NCBI RefSeq assembly: GCF_026339995.1
Contig: NZ_JAPEPT010000001.1
Span: 1,855,001-1,919,000, forward strand
Length of the DNA stretch: 64,000 nt
From: Streptomyces sp. NBC_01481
GTDB lineage: Bacteria; Actinomycetota; Actinomycetes; Streptomycetales; Streptomycetaceae
Direction of reading: 5' to 3'
This document shows, in pieces, positions 38,944-49,094 of this stretch; position 1 is the stretch's first letter, and each line of letters starts with the position of its first letter. Below the pieces are notes generated by a model. That model saw only the letters and a program-made list of their open reading frames with translations, did not search any database and had not been told where the DNA came from. Made by a program: the position numbers and the translations under genes.

Positions 38944-39549
38944 CTATGTCGTGACCCCGACCGTGCGGAAGAACCACAGCGCCGAGGTCAGCCAGATCAC
39001 CGTGAGGGCCGTGAAGACCGCTCCGCCGACGATCGGCAGCAGCCAGCCGGGCAGCCGTTCCGCTCGCAGCAGGAGCATCTTGGCGGTGAAAGCGCCGAAG
39101 AAGAAGCAACCGAGCAGCGAGTGCCACATCGCGCGCGTGCTGTACGTCTGATAGCCCAACGCGTACAGGCAGTGGACGGCGACGGGCACGGCCAGCAGGA
39201 ACGCGATCCGCCCCGACCAGCGGTGCAGTGCGGGCGTCCAGGGGGCCGTCCGGACGCCCGGCAGCCGTCCGTACATCGCGAGCGCCGAGACGATCTGTAC
39301 GAGGGCGAAGGCGAAGGCCGCCGTGCCGAGCCAGGACTTCACGGCTCCGGTGCTGCTGAAGCCGGCGAGGTTGAACGCCGTGCCCGCCGGGTCGTGCACT
39401 TTTCCGTACGCCCCGAGCCCGACCGCGACCGCGGCGGCCGCGAGCGCCGGGACGATGAAGCGGGTGGCGCCGGAGCGGGCGTGGCCGCTCGGGCCCGCGG
39501 GGAACGAGGTGGTGCGGGCGTTGGGATCGACGGGGGGACCGAAGCTCAT
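38944..39549 (-). CDS. DUF6529-type membrane protein, possible b-type cytochrome
   Basis: 201 residues with about five membrane helices after a cytoplasmic N-terminus. His residues in HRWSGRIAFLLAVPVAVHCL and AMWHSLLGCFFF lie on helices in the manner of haem-b-binding ferric reductase or b561-like proteins. Function is not established. Its link to a Rieske lipoprotein suggests electron transfer across the membrane. ATG with TGAGG upstream. Confidence 0.8.
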   Translation of the reverse strand: MSFGPPVDPNARTTSFPAGPSGHARSGATRFIVPALAAAAVAVGLGAYGKVHDPAGTAFNLAGFSSTGAVKSWLGTAAFAFALVQIVSALAMYGRLPGVRTAPWTPALHRWSGRIAFLLAVPVAVHCLYALGYQTYSTRAMWHSLLGCFFFGAFTAKMLLLRAERLPGWLLPIVGGAVFTALTVIWLTSALWFFRTVGVTT

Positions 39550-39570
39550 GACGCACCTCAGTTGTCGGGC

Positions 39571-40230
39571 TCAGGGGACGACGGGGCGGGCGGTGAGCCG
39601 GGTGCCGTCCACCGTGACGGCGCCGGACGCGGGGTCGATCCGGGGTGCGGCGGCGGGCTTGCCGTCGCGGTTGAGGATGCCGACCTGGCGGCCGTTCTGG
39701 AGGACGATCCAGCCGCCGACGATCTTCGCGCCGCGCACCTCGGCGGTGGCGCGGTACAGGCCGGACGGCTTGACGGCCGGCGCGGCGGTGAACTGCCGGG
39801 TCCGGTCGCCGACTTTCACCGTGCCGTCGATCCTCCCGGCCCGCAGGACGCCGTCGAGCCGGGCGCCGTCCGTGCCGCTCAGCGCCATGCTGCCGTCGTC
39901 CTTGACGTCACCCTTCAGCCAGGACTCCCGGCTGCGGCCGTCGCAGAAGTATCCGATCGCCTTTCCGTCGCGTACGGATACGGCGACGGACGCGCTGTCG
40001 TCGGCGGTACGGCCCGCGTAGTCGGAATCGGCGGGCAGGGCCGCCGTGGGGGAGGGGGACGTGGGCGGTGCCGTACTCGCCGAGGGGGCGGCCGGGGTCG
40101 GGGTCGGCGTCGCCGTGACGTCATTGGACGAGGATGTGGCGCGCGGCCCGGTCGTGGCATTGAGCGACAGCATGAAAATGCCCAGCAACAGCCCGGCCAG
40201 CAAGGTGAACAGTGGTCCTGAGGGCTTCAC
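39571..40230 (-). CDS. Membrane-anchored extracellular protein of unknown function
   Basis: 219 residues from a GTG with GGGAGG 6 nt upstream. One N-terminal membrane anchor (PLFTLLAGLLLGIFMLSLNA), a Thr/Pro/Ser linker, then a predominantly beta domain (SVAVSVRDGKAIGYFCDGR, AKIVGGWIVLQNGRQVGIL). I do not recognise the domain. It is first in a likely three-gene minus-strand unit with the DUF6529 protein and the Rieske lipoprotein, which suggests a shared location at the cell surface. Confidence 0.75.
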   Translation of the reverse strand: MKPSGPLFTLLAGLLLGIFMLSLNATTGPRATSSSNDVTATPTPTPAAPSASTAPPTSPSPTAALPADSDYAGRTADDSASVAVSVRDGKAIGYFCDGRSRESWLKGDVKDDGSMALSGTDGARLDGVLRAGRIDGTVKVGDRTRQFTAAPAVKPSGLYRATAEVRGAKIVGGWIVLQNGRQVGILNRDGKPAAAPRIDPASGAVTVDGTRLTARPVVP

Positions 40231-40311
40231 GGACGGCCTCCCCGAAGTGGTGGGGCGTGCGCAGACTCCCATGCAACTGCACCCGCGGCGGCGCGTCCAG
40301 CGTTACGCTCC

Positions 40312-40644
40312 TCACGCCCAGGGAGTGAGCTCCCGTGCGTGCCCGTCCGCGTCCCGGCACACGGTGAACACGGCGGTGACGGCCGCCCGTTCGATCGGCC
40401 CGTACACATGCGGGAAGAGCATGTCCTCGGAACCCTCCCAGCGGACCTCGGCGCTCAGCCCGGCCTCGTCGATCTGGAGGACGAGCAGGTCCGGCACGTC
40501 GCGGTAGGGGCCGTCGGCGATGGCAAGGGCGGCGGGCCCGTCCGGCGAGCAGTGCACGAAGCCTTCGGTTGCGAGGGAGGCCGGGGCGTACGGACGGTCC
40601 ATGTCCGCCGTCCATTCGTCCACGGGCACGACGTGAAAGAGCAT
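40312..40644 (-). CDS. DUF952 family protein
   Basis: 110 residues, complete for the family. Typical stretches: LFHVVPVDEWTA, SLATEGFVHCSPDG, LLVLQIDEAGLSAEVRWEG, FPHVYGPIERAAVTAV. The fold resembles ADP-ribosyltransferase-related small domains in some classifications, but no activity is known. It stands alone, divergent from aroH, with a TACAAC box close before the ATG. Confidence 0.88.
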   Translation of the reverse strand: MLFHVVPVDEWTADMDRPYAPASLATEGFVHCSPDGPAALAIADGPYRDVPDLLVLQIDEAGLSAEVRWEGSEDMLFPHVYGPIERAAVTAVFTVCRDADGHARELTPWA

Positions 40645-40777
40645 GCAGCCAGTTGTAGCGCACGGCCGGGCCGCGCAGGGTCGCCCCGGTGCTTCGTCTC
40701 GGAGGGCGGTCGAGGCGGCCCTGTTCCGTCGCGCCTGACTACGCTGAATGAAGCACTCGCACAGTAAGGAGCACGAC

Positions 40778-41140
40778 GTGGCGGTACGAGCGGTCCGTGG
40801 AGCCGTCCAGCTGGAACGGGACGACGCCGGACACATGGACGAGCAGGTCAGCGATCTGCTCACCGCCGTGCTCGAGCGGAACGGACTCGTCGCGGACGAC
40901 CTGATCAGCGTCTGGTTCACGGCCACGCCCGATCTGCACAGCGACTTCCCGGCGGCCGCCGCGCGCAAGCTCGGCATCGTCGACGTACCGCTGATCTGCG
41001 CGCAGGAGCTGGACATCGTCGGGGCCATGCCCCGTGTCGTACGGATACTCGCGCATGTCGAGTCCGACCTGCCCAAATCGGAGATCGCGCACGTCTACCT
41101 CGGTGCCGCGGCCGCCCTGCGCAAGGACATCGCCCAGTGA
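40778..41140 (+). CDS. aroH: Chorismate mutase, AroH type
   Basis: 120 residues, matching the monofunctional trimeric AroH class. Stretches AVRAVRGAVQLERDDA, ISVWFTATPDLHSDFPAAAAR, LGIVDVPLICAQELDI and HVYLGAAAALRKDI hold the active-site Arg, Glu and Tyr positions. It converts chorismate to prephenate. GTG with AAGGAG 6 nt upstream; the stop overlaps the tyrA start by 4 bp, so the two steps to tyrosine are co-translated. Confidence 0.94.
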   Translation: MAVRAVRGAVQLERDDAGHMDEQVSDLLTAVLERNGLVADDLISVWFTATPDLHSDFPAAAARKLGIVDVPLICAQELDIVGAMPRVVRILAHVESDLPKSEIAHVYLGAAAALRKDIAQ

Positions 41141-42222
41141 GAACCGCCGTCGTCATCGGAACCGGCCTGATCGGCACCTCGGCGGCCCAGGCCCTCGCGG
41201 GCCGCGGGGTCGCCGTCCACCTCGTGGACCACGACCCGGAGCGGGCCCGTACCGCGGCCGCGCTCGGCGCGGGGACCGACGAGCCGCCGGAGGGGCGGGT
41301 CGACCTCGCGATCGTCGCCGTACCGCCGGCGCATGTCGCCACCGCGCTCGCCGAAGCGATGCGCGCCGGGGTCGCGCGCGGCTACCTCGACGTGGCGAGC
41401 GTCAAGGGCGGCCCGCGCCGCGAGCTGGAGGCCCTGGGCCTCGACCTCAGCGCCTACATCGGCACGCATCCGATGTCGGGCAAGGAACGATCCGGTCCGC
41501 TCGCCGCGACCGCGGACCTCTTCGAGGGCCGCCCGTGGGTGCTCACGCCCACCCGCGACACGGACACCGAGGTCCTCAACCTCGCCCTCGAACTGGTCGC
41601 GCTGTGCCGCGCGGTCCCCGTGGTCATGGACGCCGACGCCCACGACCGGGCCGTCGCCCTCGTCTCGCACACCCCGCAGCTGATCTCCTCGATGGTCGCG
41701 GCGCGGCTGGAGGATGCGGACGACACCGCGGTACGGCTGTGTGGCCAGGGCATCCGCGACGTCACCCGGATCGCGGCGTCCGACCCCCGCATGTGGGTCG
41801 AGATCCTCTCCGCGAACCCGGGCCCGGTGGCCGACGTACTCGCCGGTGTCGCGGCCGACCTGGACGAGACGGTCCAGGCGCTGCGGGCCTTGCAGTCCTC
41901 GGACGAGTCCAAGCGCCAGGGCGGCGCCGAGGGCATCGAGGACGTCCTGCGCCGCGGCAACGCGGGCCGCGTCCGGGTCCCGGGCAAGCACGGCCAGGCC
42001 CCGGCGTCGTACGAGATCGTGGCGGTCCTGATCAGCGACCAGCCCGGCGAACTGGCCCGGATCTTCGCGGACGCAGGCCGCGCGGGCGTGAACATCGAGG
42101 ACGTCCGCATCGAACACGCGACGGGCCAGCAGGCCGGCCTGGTGCAACTGATGGTGGAACCGGCGGCGGCGACGGTCCTGAAGACGGCACTGCGGGAACG
42201 GGGCTGGTCGATCCGGCAGTAG
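41137..42222 (+). CDS. tyrA: Prephenate dehydrogenase
   Basis: 361 residues. NAD(P)-binding motif VVIGTGLIGTSAAQAL at the N-terminus; catalytic region with SVKG, GTHPMSGKERSGP and the His of VSHTPQLISS; C-terminal ACT domain (EIVAVLISDQPGELARIFADAG, NIEDVRIEH), which likely senses tyrosine. It oxidatively decarboxylates prephenate to 4-hydroxyphenylpyruvate. Coupled to aroH. Confidence 0.95.
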   Translation: MRTAVVIGTGLIGTSAAQALAGRGVAVHLVDHDPERARTAAALGAGTDEPPEGRVDLAIVAVPPAHVATALAEAMRAGVARGYLDVASVKGGPRRELEALGLDLSAYIGTHPMSGKERSGPLAATADLFEGRPWVLTPTRDTDTEVLNLALELVALCRAVPVVMDADAHDRAVALVSHTPQLISSMVAARLEDADDTAVRLCGQGIRDVTRIAASDPRMWVEILSANPGPVADVLAGVAADLDETVQALRALQSSDESKRQGGAEGIEDVLRRGNAGRVRVPGKHGQAPASYEIVAVLISDQPGELARIFADAGRAGVNIEDVRIEHATGQQAGLVQLMVEPAAATVLKTALRERGWSIRQ

Positions 42223-42242
42223 CCGGAGGGGCTGGGTTTCCG

Positions 42243-42280
42243 GCGGACGGGCTGCCCGCGCAGCGGCCCCACCCGTCCGC
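42243..42280 (+). terminator. Possible terminator hairpin after tyrA
   Basis: 9-bp perfect arms (42243-42251 with 42272-42280) around a 20-nt GC-rich loop lie 21 nt after the tyrA stop; no T tract. The remaining 160 bp before cmk probably hold the cmk promoter. Confidence 0.5.
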
Positions 42281-42443
42281 ACCCGGGCAGGCCCATGGAG
42301 CCGAGTGGTGCGAGCCCGGCGTCCGGGTGAAGCGGTGCCGCCGTACGTGTGTAAAGGCGGGCCCCAAGTACTCGGTAACCTTGTTCAGGGCCCACCGGCA
42401 ATTCCGCCTGCCCTCTCCGCGTACCAGGAAGGTGTCCGACACC

Positions 42444-43115
42444 GTGGAATCCGTGATCGTCGCCATTGACGGCCCCTCCGGCACGGGCAAGTCGAGCACC
42501 TCCAAGGCTGTCGCCGCCGCCCTGGGGCTCAGCTACCTGGACACCGGCGCCCAGTACCGGGCGATCACCTGGTGGATGATCAGCAACGGCGTCGACACCC
42601 AGGACCCCACGGCGATCGCGACCGCCGCCGGCAAGCCCGTCATCGTCTCCGGCACCGACCCGGCCGTGCCCACCATCACGGTCGACGGCGACGACGCCTC
42701 GGGGCCGATCCGTACCCAGGACGTGACCTCCAAGGTGAGCGCGGTCAGCGCCGTGCCCGAGGTGCGCGCCAGGATCACCGAGCTGCAGCGTTCCATCGCC
42801 GCGGCCGCCGAGAAGGGCATCGTCGTCGAGGGGCGCGACATCGGCACCACCGTCCTGCCCGACGCGGACCTGAAGATCTTCCTGACCGCCTCGCCCGAGG
42901 CCCGCGCCGCCCGCCGCAGCGGGGAGCTCAAGGGCTCCGACGTCGCGGCCACCAGGGAGGCCCTGATCAAGCGGGACGCGGCCGACTCCAGCCGTAAGAC
43001 CTCCCCGCTCGCCAAGGCGGACGACGCGGTCGAGGTGGACACCACCGACCTCACCCTTCAGCAGGTCATCGAGTGTGTCGTCACGCTTGTCGAGGAGAAG
43101 CGGGCCGCACAGTGA
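42444..43115 (+). CDS. cmk: Cytidylate kinase
   Basis: 223 residues from GTG at 42444 (AGGAAGG 11 nt upstream); GTG at 42432 would add four residues. P-loop GPSGTGKSST from residue 10, substrate stretches LGLSYLDTGAQYRAITWW and EGRDIGTTVLPDADLKIFLTA, and lid RSGELKG. It phosphorylates CMP and dCMP. The cmk-plsC-der order is widely conserved; the stop overlaps the plsC start. Confidence 0.96.
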   Translation: MESVIVAIDGPSGTGKSSTSKAVAAALGLSYLDTGAQYRAITWWMISNGVDTQDPTAIATAAGKPVIVSGTDPAVPTITVDGDDASGPIRTQDVTSKVSAVSAVPEVRARITELQRSIAAAAEKGIVVEGRDIGTTVLPDADLKIFLTASPEARAARRSGELKGSDVAATREALIKRDAADSSRKTSPLAKADDAVEVDTTDLTLQQVIECVVTLVEEKRAAQ

Positions 43116-43774
43116 CCGAATCGTCCGGGAAGGGCGTACCGTCCCAGAGGGGCGCGGCAGTCGGGCGTGGCATGGGCGTCGGGCTCATGTACGGGCTGTG
43201 GCGGCCGCGCGTGCTCGGCGCCTGGCGGGTCCCGGCGAGCGGCCCGGTGATCCTGGCCGTGAACCACTCGCACATGATCGACGGGCCGATGCTGATGGGC
43301 ACCGCGCCCCGGCCCGTGCACTTCCTGATCAAGAAGGAGGCGTTCGTCGGCCCCCTGGACCCGTTCCTGCTGGGAATCGGTCAGCTGAAGGTGGACCGTA
43401 CGACCGCCGACCGGACCGCCATCACCAACGCGCTCGGCGTGCTGGCGGGTGGCGGCGTCCTCGGGATATTTCCCGAGGGCACCCGGGGCGAGGGAGACTT
43501 CGCCTCGCTGCGCGCGGGGCTCGCCTACTTCGCCGTGCGCTCCGGCGCCCCGATCGTTCCGGTCGCGGTGCTGGGAAGCACTGAGCGCCGCGGACGGTTG
43601 ATACGGGCACTGCCTCCGCTGCGCAGCCGGGTCGACGTCGTCTTCGGCGACGCCTTCGCGGCGGGCGACGGCAGCGGCCGCCGTACGCGCAAGGCGATGG
43701 ACGAGGCGACCGTACGCATCCAGGAGCAGCTGACCGCCCACCTGGAAAACGCCAAGCGTCTCACCGGGCGCTAG
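43112..43774 (+). CDS. 1-acylglycerol-3-phosphate O-acyltransferase (PlsC family)
   Basis: 220 residues. The catalytic HX4D box is in VNHSHMIDGP, and the second motif is FPEGTRGEG; KKEAFVGP lies between. It acylates lysophosphatidic acid, or a related glycerophospholipid precursor, at the membrane. GTG start coupled to cmk by a 4-bp overlap; der follows after 70 bp. Confidence 0.93.
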   Translation: MTESSGKGVPSQRGAAVGRGMGVGLMYGLWRPRVLGAWRVPASGPVILAVNHSHMIDGPMLMGTAPRPVHFLIKKEAFVGPLDPFLLGIGQLKVDRTTADRTAITNALGVLAGGGVLGIFPEGTRGEGDFASLRAGLAYFAVRSGAPIVPVAVLGSTERRGRLIRALPPLRSRVDVVFGDAFAAGDGSGRRTRKAMDEATVRIQEQLTAHLENAKRLTGR

Positions 43775-43844
43775 GTAAGACTTGAGTAGTGGATCGCACG
43801 ACAAGCGGTCCATCGATGATGCAACGTAACGAGGTAAGCACTTC

Positions 43845-45311
43845 ATGAACGACCAGATCCACTCCGGCGACGAGCACGAGCACGGAGCGCTTGGCGACGC
43901 CGAGTACGCGGAGTTCATGGAGCTCGCCGCGGAAGAGGGCTTCGACGTCGAGGACGTCGAGAACGCGATCGGCGAGGCCGGTCACGGCCCGCTGCCCGTC
44001 CTCGCCGTCGTCGGCCGCCCCAATGTCGGCAAGTCGACCCTGGTGAACCGCATCATCGGCCGCCGTGAGGCCGTCGTCGAGGACAAGCCCGGCGTCACCC
44101 GCGACCGTGTCACCTACGAGGCCGAGTGGGCGGGCCGCCGCTTCAAGCTCGTCGACACCGGCGGCTGGGAGCAGGACGTGCTGGGCATCGACGCCTCCGT
44201 CGCCGCCCAGGCCGAGTACGCCATCGAGGCGGCCGACGCGGTCGTCTTCGTCGTCGACTCCACGGTCGGCGCGACCGACACCGACGAGGCCGTCGTCAAG
44301 CTGCTGCGCCGGGCCGGAAAGCCCGTCGTGCTCTGCGCCAACAAGGTCGACGGACCCAGCGGCGAGGCGGACGCCACAGCCCTGTGGTCGCTGGGCCTCG
44401 GCCAGCCGCACCCCGTTTCCTCGCTGCACGGCCGCGGTACGGGCGACATGCTCGACGCCGTCCTGGAGGCGCTGCCCGAGGCCCCGGCCCAGACCTTCGG
44501 CAACGCTGTCGGCGGCCCGCGCCGTATCGCCCTGATCGGCCGCCCGAACGTCGGCAAGTCCTCCCTCCTGAACAAGGTCGCCAACGAGGACCGCGTCGTC
44601 GTCAACGAAATCGCCGGCACCACCCGCGACCCGGTCGACGAGCTCATCGAACTCGGCGGCATCACCTGGAAGTTCATCGACACGGCCGGTATCCGCCGCC
44701 GGGTCCACCTCCAGGAGGGCGCGGACTACTACGCCTCGCTGCGCACCGCGGCCGCCGTCGAGAAGGCGGAGGTCGCGGTCGTGCTGATCGACGCCAGCGA
44801 GTCCATCAGCGTCCAGGACCAGCGGATCATCACGATGGCCGTCGAGGCGGGCCGCGCCCTGGTCATCGCGTACAACAAGTGGGACACCCTCGACGAGGAG
44901 CGCCGCTACTACCTCGAGCGCGAGATCGAGACCGAACTCGCACAGATCGCCTGGGCGCCCCGGGTCAATGTCTCGGCCATCACCGGCCGCCACATGGAGA
45001 AGCTGGTCCCGGCGATCGAGACCGCGATCGACGGCTGGGAGACGCGTATCCCGACGGGCAGGCTGAATGCCTTCCTCGGCGAGATCGTCGCCTCCCACCC
45101 GCACCCGATCCGTGGCGGCAAGCAGCCCCGCATTCTCTTCGGCACCCAGGCGGGCACCAAGCCGCCGAGGTTCGTGCTCTTCGCTTCCGGCTTCCTGGAG
45201 CACGGCTACCGGCGCTTCGTCGAACGACGGCTGCGCGAGGAGTTCGGCTTCGAGGGGACCCCGATCCACATCTCGGTGCGGGTGCGCGAGAAGCGCGGCC
45301 GCAAGAAGTGA
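43845..45311 (+). CDS. der: Ribosome assembly GTPase Der (EngA)
   Basis: 488 residues, the usual length with an N-terminal acidic extension. Two tandem GTPase domains: the first has GRPNVGKST (57-65), DTGGW and NKVD; the second, from about 228, has [14 protein letters not shown] and NKWD. The C-terminal KH-like domain includes [20 protein letters not shown] and ends in basic residues. Der assists late 50S subunit assembly. Confidence 0.97.
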   Translation: MNDQIHSGDEHEHGALGDAEYAEFMELAAEEGFDVEDVENAIGEAGHGPLPVLAVVGRPNVGKSTLVNRIIGRREAVVEDKPGVTRDRVTYEAEWAGRRFKLVDTGGWEQDVLGIDASVAAQAEYAIEAADAVVFVVDSTVGATDTDEAVVKLLRRAGKPVVLCANKVDGPSGEADATALWSLGLGQPHPVSSLHGRGTGDMLDAVLEALPEAPAQTFGNAVGGPRRIALIGRPNVGKSSLLNKVANEDRVVVNEIAGTTRDPVDELIELGGITWKFIDTAGIRRRVHLQEGADYYASLRTAAAVEKAEVAVVLIDASESISVQDQRIITMAVEAGRALVIAYNKWDTLDEERRYYLEREIETELAQIAWAPRVNVSAITGRHMEKLVPAIETAIDGWETRIPTGRLNAFLGEIVASHPHPIRGGKQPRILFGTQAGTKPPRFVLFASGFLEHGYRRFVERRLREEFGFEGTPIHISVRVREKRGRKK

Positions 45312-45345
45312 CGTACGGGAAGTGACGTACGAGCAGTGACATGAA

Positions 45346-45393
45346 CGAAGGCGCTGCCCCGGACCGGGTGAACGGTCCGGGGCAGCGCCTTCG
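45346..45393. terminator. Strong bidirectional terminator after der
   Basis: Perfect 20-bp stem (45346-45365 with 45374-45393) and 8-nt loop between the convergent der and the small minus-strand gene. Just before it AGTGACGTACG occurs twice in tandem. Confidence 0.88.
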
Positions 45394-45408
45394 TGTACGG
45401 CTTGTACG

Positions 45409-45735
45409 TCACGTCCCCCGGCGGGGGCCCGGCGGCAGGGCGGCCGGCACATGCGTCCCGTGGTGCGCACGGCTTCCCTGGTACGGCTGCCAGCTGCCGA
45501 CGTGGGTCTGGTGCACAGGGTGGCTGCTGTGCAGTCCGGCGCCGAAGGCCTTGAAGTCGAGATCCTCCTCCCCGCTCCGGTCGCCCGGCAGGGCCTTGAA
45601 GGCCCTGCGGTACTCGGAGTACAGCGCGTCGTAGATCGGCGTCGGCGAGTGGCCGGACGTCGCGTCGTACGAGGGGCGCATGGCGGGGATCTGACTCTGA
45701 TACGGCTGGCGGGAGGCGTCGTATGAGGAGTGCAC
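45409..45735 (-). CDS. Conserved streptomycete hypothetical protein
   Basis: 108 residues from a GTG. It begins HSSYDASRQPYQSQIPAMRP and contains PTPIYDALYSEYRRAFKALPGDRSGEEDL, which I recall as conserved next to der in Streptomyces. The C-terminus is His/Gly/Pro-rich and variable. No signal peptide, membrane segment or known domain. Function unknown. Confidence 0.65.
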   Translation of the reverse strand: MHSSYDASRQPYQSQIPAMRPSYDATSGHSPTPIYDALYSEYRRAFKALPGDRSGEEDLDFKAFGAGLHSSHPVHQTHVGSWQPYQGSRAHHGTHVPAALPPGPRRGT

Positions 45736-45865
45736 GTACCTGCAACGACCCGGCCGTCGGACGGATGCGGGCTGCGTGGAGCTGCATTCTTCCGGGGGAG
45801 GCGCAACGTGCGCCGGGGGTGCGTTTCCGCACCCCCCGGGTCTTCATGCTCTCGTCAAACGTCGG

Positions 45866-46663
45866 TCAGGTGCCCGCGAGCGGCATCGTCGCCGCCACCA
45901 GACGGCCGCGCGCCGCGGCCCTCTCCAGCGCGTCGCGCAGCAGATCCTCGCGCGGCTGCTGGCCGATCGAGCCGACCGGGGCGGCGAACACCAGCACCGT
46001 GTGCGACTTGTTGGCGGCCGCACGCCAGCCGTCGGTCACCTGGAGGGGCTGATGGGCCTGCCACCAGGCGACCGGGCTGCCGCCGCCGGTGCCGGGCTGG
46101 AGCACGGCGTGCAGCTGGCCCATGGCGACCAGGACGGACCAGCCGTGCAACTGGGTGGTGGGCCGGTGGCTGACCTCGGAGATCGGCACGAAGCCCTGCT
46201 CGATGAGCAGCGGGAGGAAGTCGTCACCGCCGTTGCCGGTCGTGCCGGGCCGGGCGATCGGCGCGGTCGGTTCGACGACCAGGGCGGGGTGCAGTTCGCC
46301 GTCGATCAGTACGAGACCGCTGGTGATCCCGAGCACGGCCTGCTCCGGACCGCCGGCCTGCCGGGAGGCGCCGGGGTGCGGTGGCTCCTCGCCGGTGATG
46401 GACCTGACGGCACCCTGCAGCTGGTCCTCGGCGACCTGGACGACCTGTGAGGGGATGCAGGTGGCGTGGGCGAAGGCGAGAACGGCGGTCTCCTCGCCGA
46501 CGAACAGGACGGTGCTCGTGCGTTCCTGCTCGGAGTCGCCGGGGGTGCGGCAGGAGGTGCAGTCGTAGCTGCCCGGGGCGTTCTCGCCGACGAGCAACCG
46601 GTCGGCTTCTTCGTCGCCGATCTCGGCGCGGACGTCCTGGCTGACGTCGAGCATGCGCGGCAC
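45866..46663 (-). CDS. Conserved actinobacterial hypothetical protein
   Basis: 265 residues from a GTG with GAGGAG 6 nt upstream. No membrane segment or signal. A C-x2-C (YDCTSCRTPGD, about residues 33-43) may be structural or metal-binding, but a second Cys pair is lacking. The body alternates strands and helices (AVLGITSGLVLIDGELHPALVVEPTAPI, SHTVLVFAAPVG). I do not recognise the family by function. Confidence 0.75.
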   Translation of the reverse strand: MPRMLDVSQDVRAEIGDEEADRLLVGENAPGSYDCTSCRTPGDSEQERTSTVLFVGEETAVLAFAHATCIPSQVVQVAEDQLQGAVRSITGEEPPHPGASRQAGGPEQAVLGITSGLVLIDGELHPALVVEPTAPIARPGTTGNGGDDFLPLLIEQGFVPISEVSHRPTTQLHGWSVLVAMGQLHAVLQPGTGGGSPVAWWQAHQPLQVTDGWRAAANKSHTVLVFAAPVGSIGQQPREDLLRDALERAAARGRLVAATMPLAGT

Positions 46664-47840
<1,177 letters not shown>

Positions 47841-47850
47841 GGTGTGCTCC

Positions 47851-47886
47851 GGCAGCCCTGCCCGGGTCCGACCGGGTGGGGCTGCC
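47851..47886 (+). terminator. Terminator hairpin between the two rpf genes
   Basis: Outer 8-bp stem (47851-47858 with 47879-47886), a 2x2 internal loop, and an inner 5-bp stem (47861-47865 with 47872-47876). It lies 10 nt after the first rpf stop. Confidence 0.7.
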
Positions 47887-47932
47887 CGCAGCCCGGGCGC
47901 GGCACCGCTTCTCGCCCGGCCGCGCTGCCTAG

Positions 47933-49090
<1,158 letters not shown>

Positions 49091-49094
<4 letters not shown>

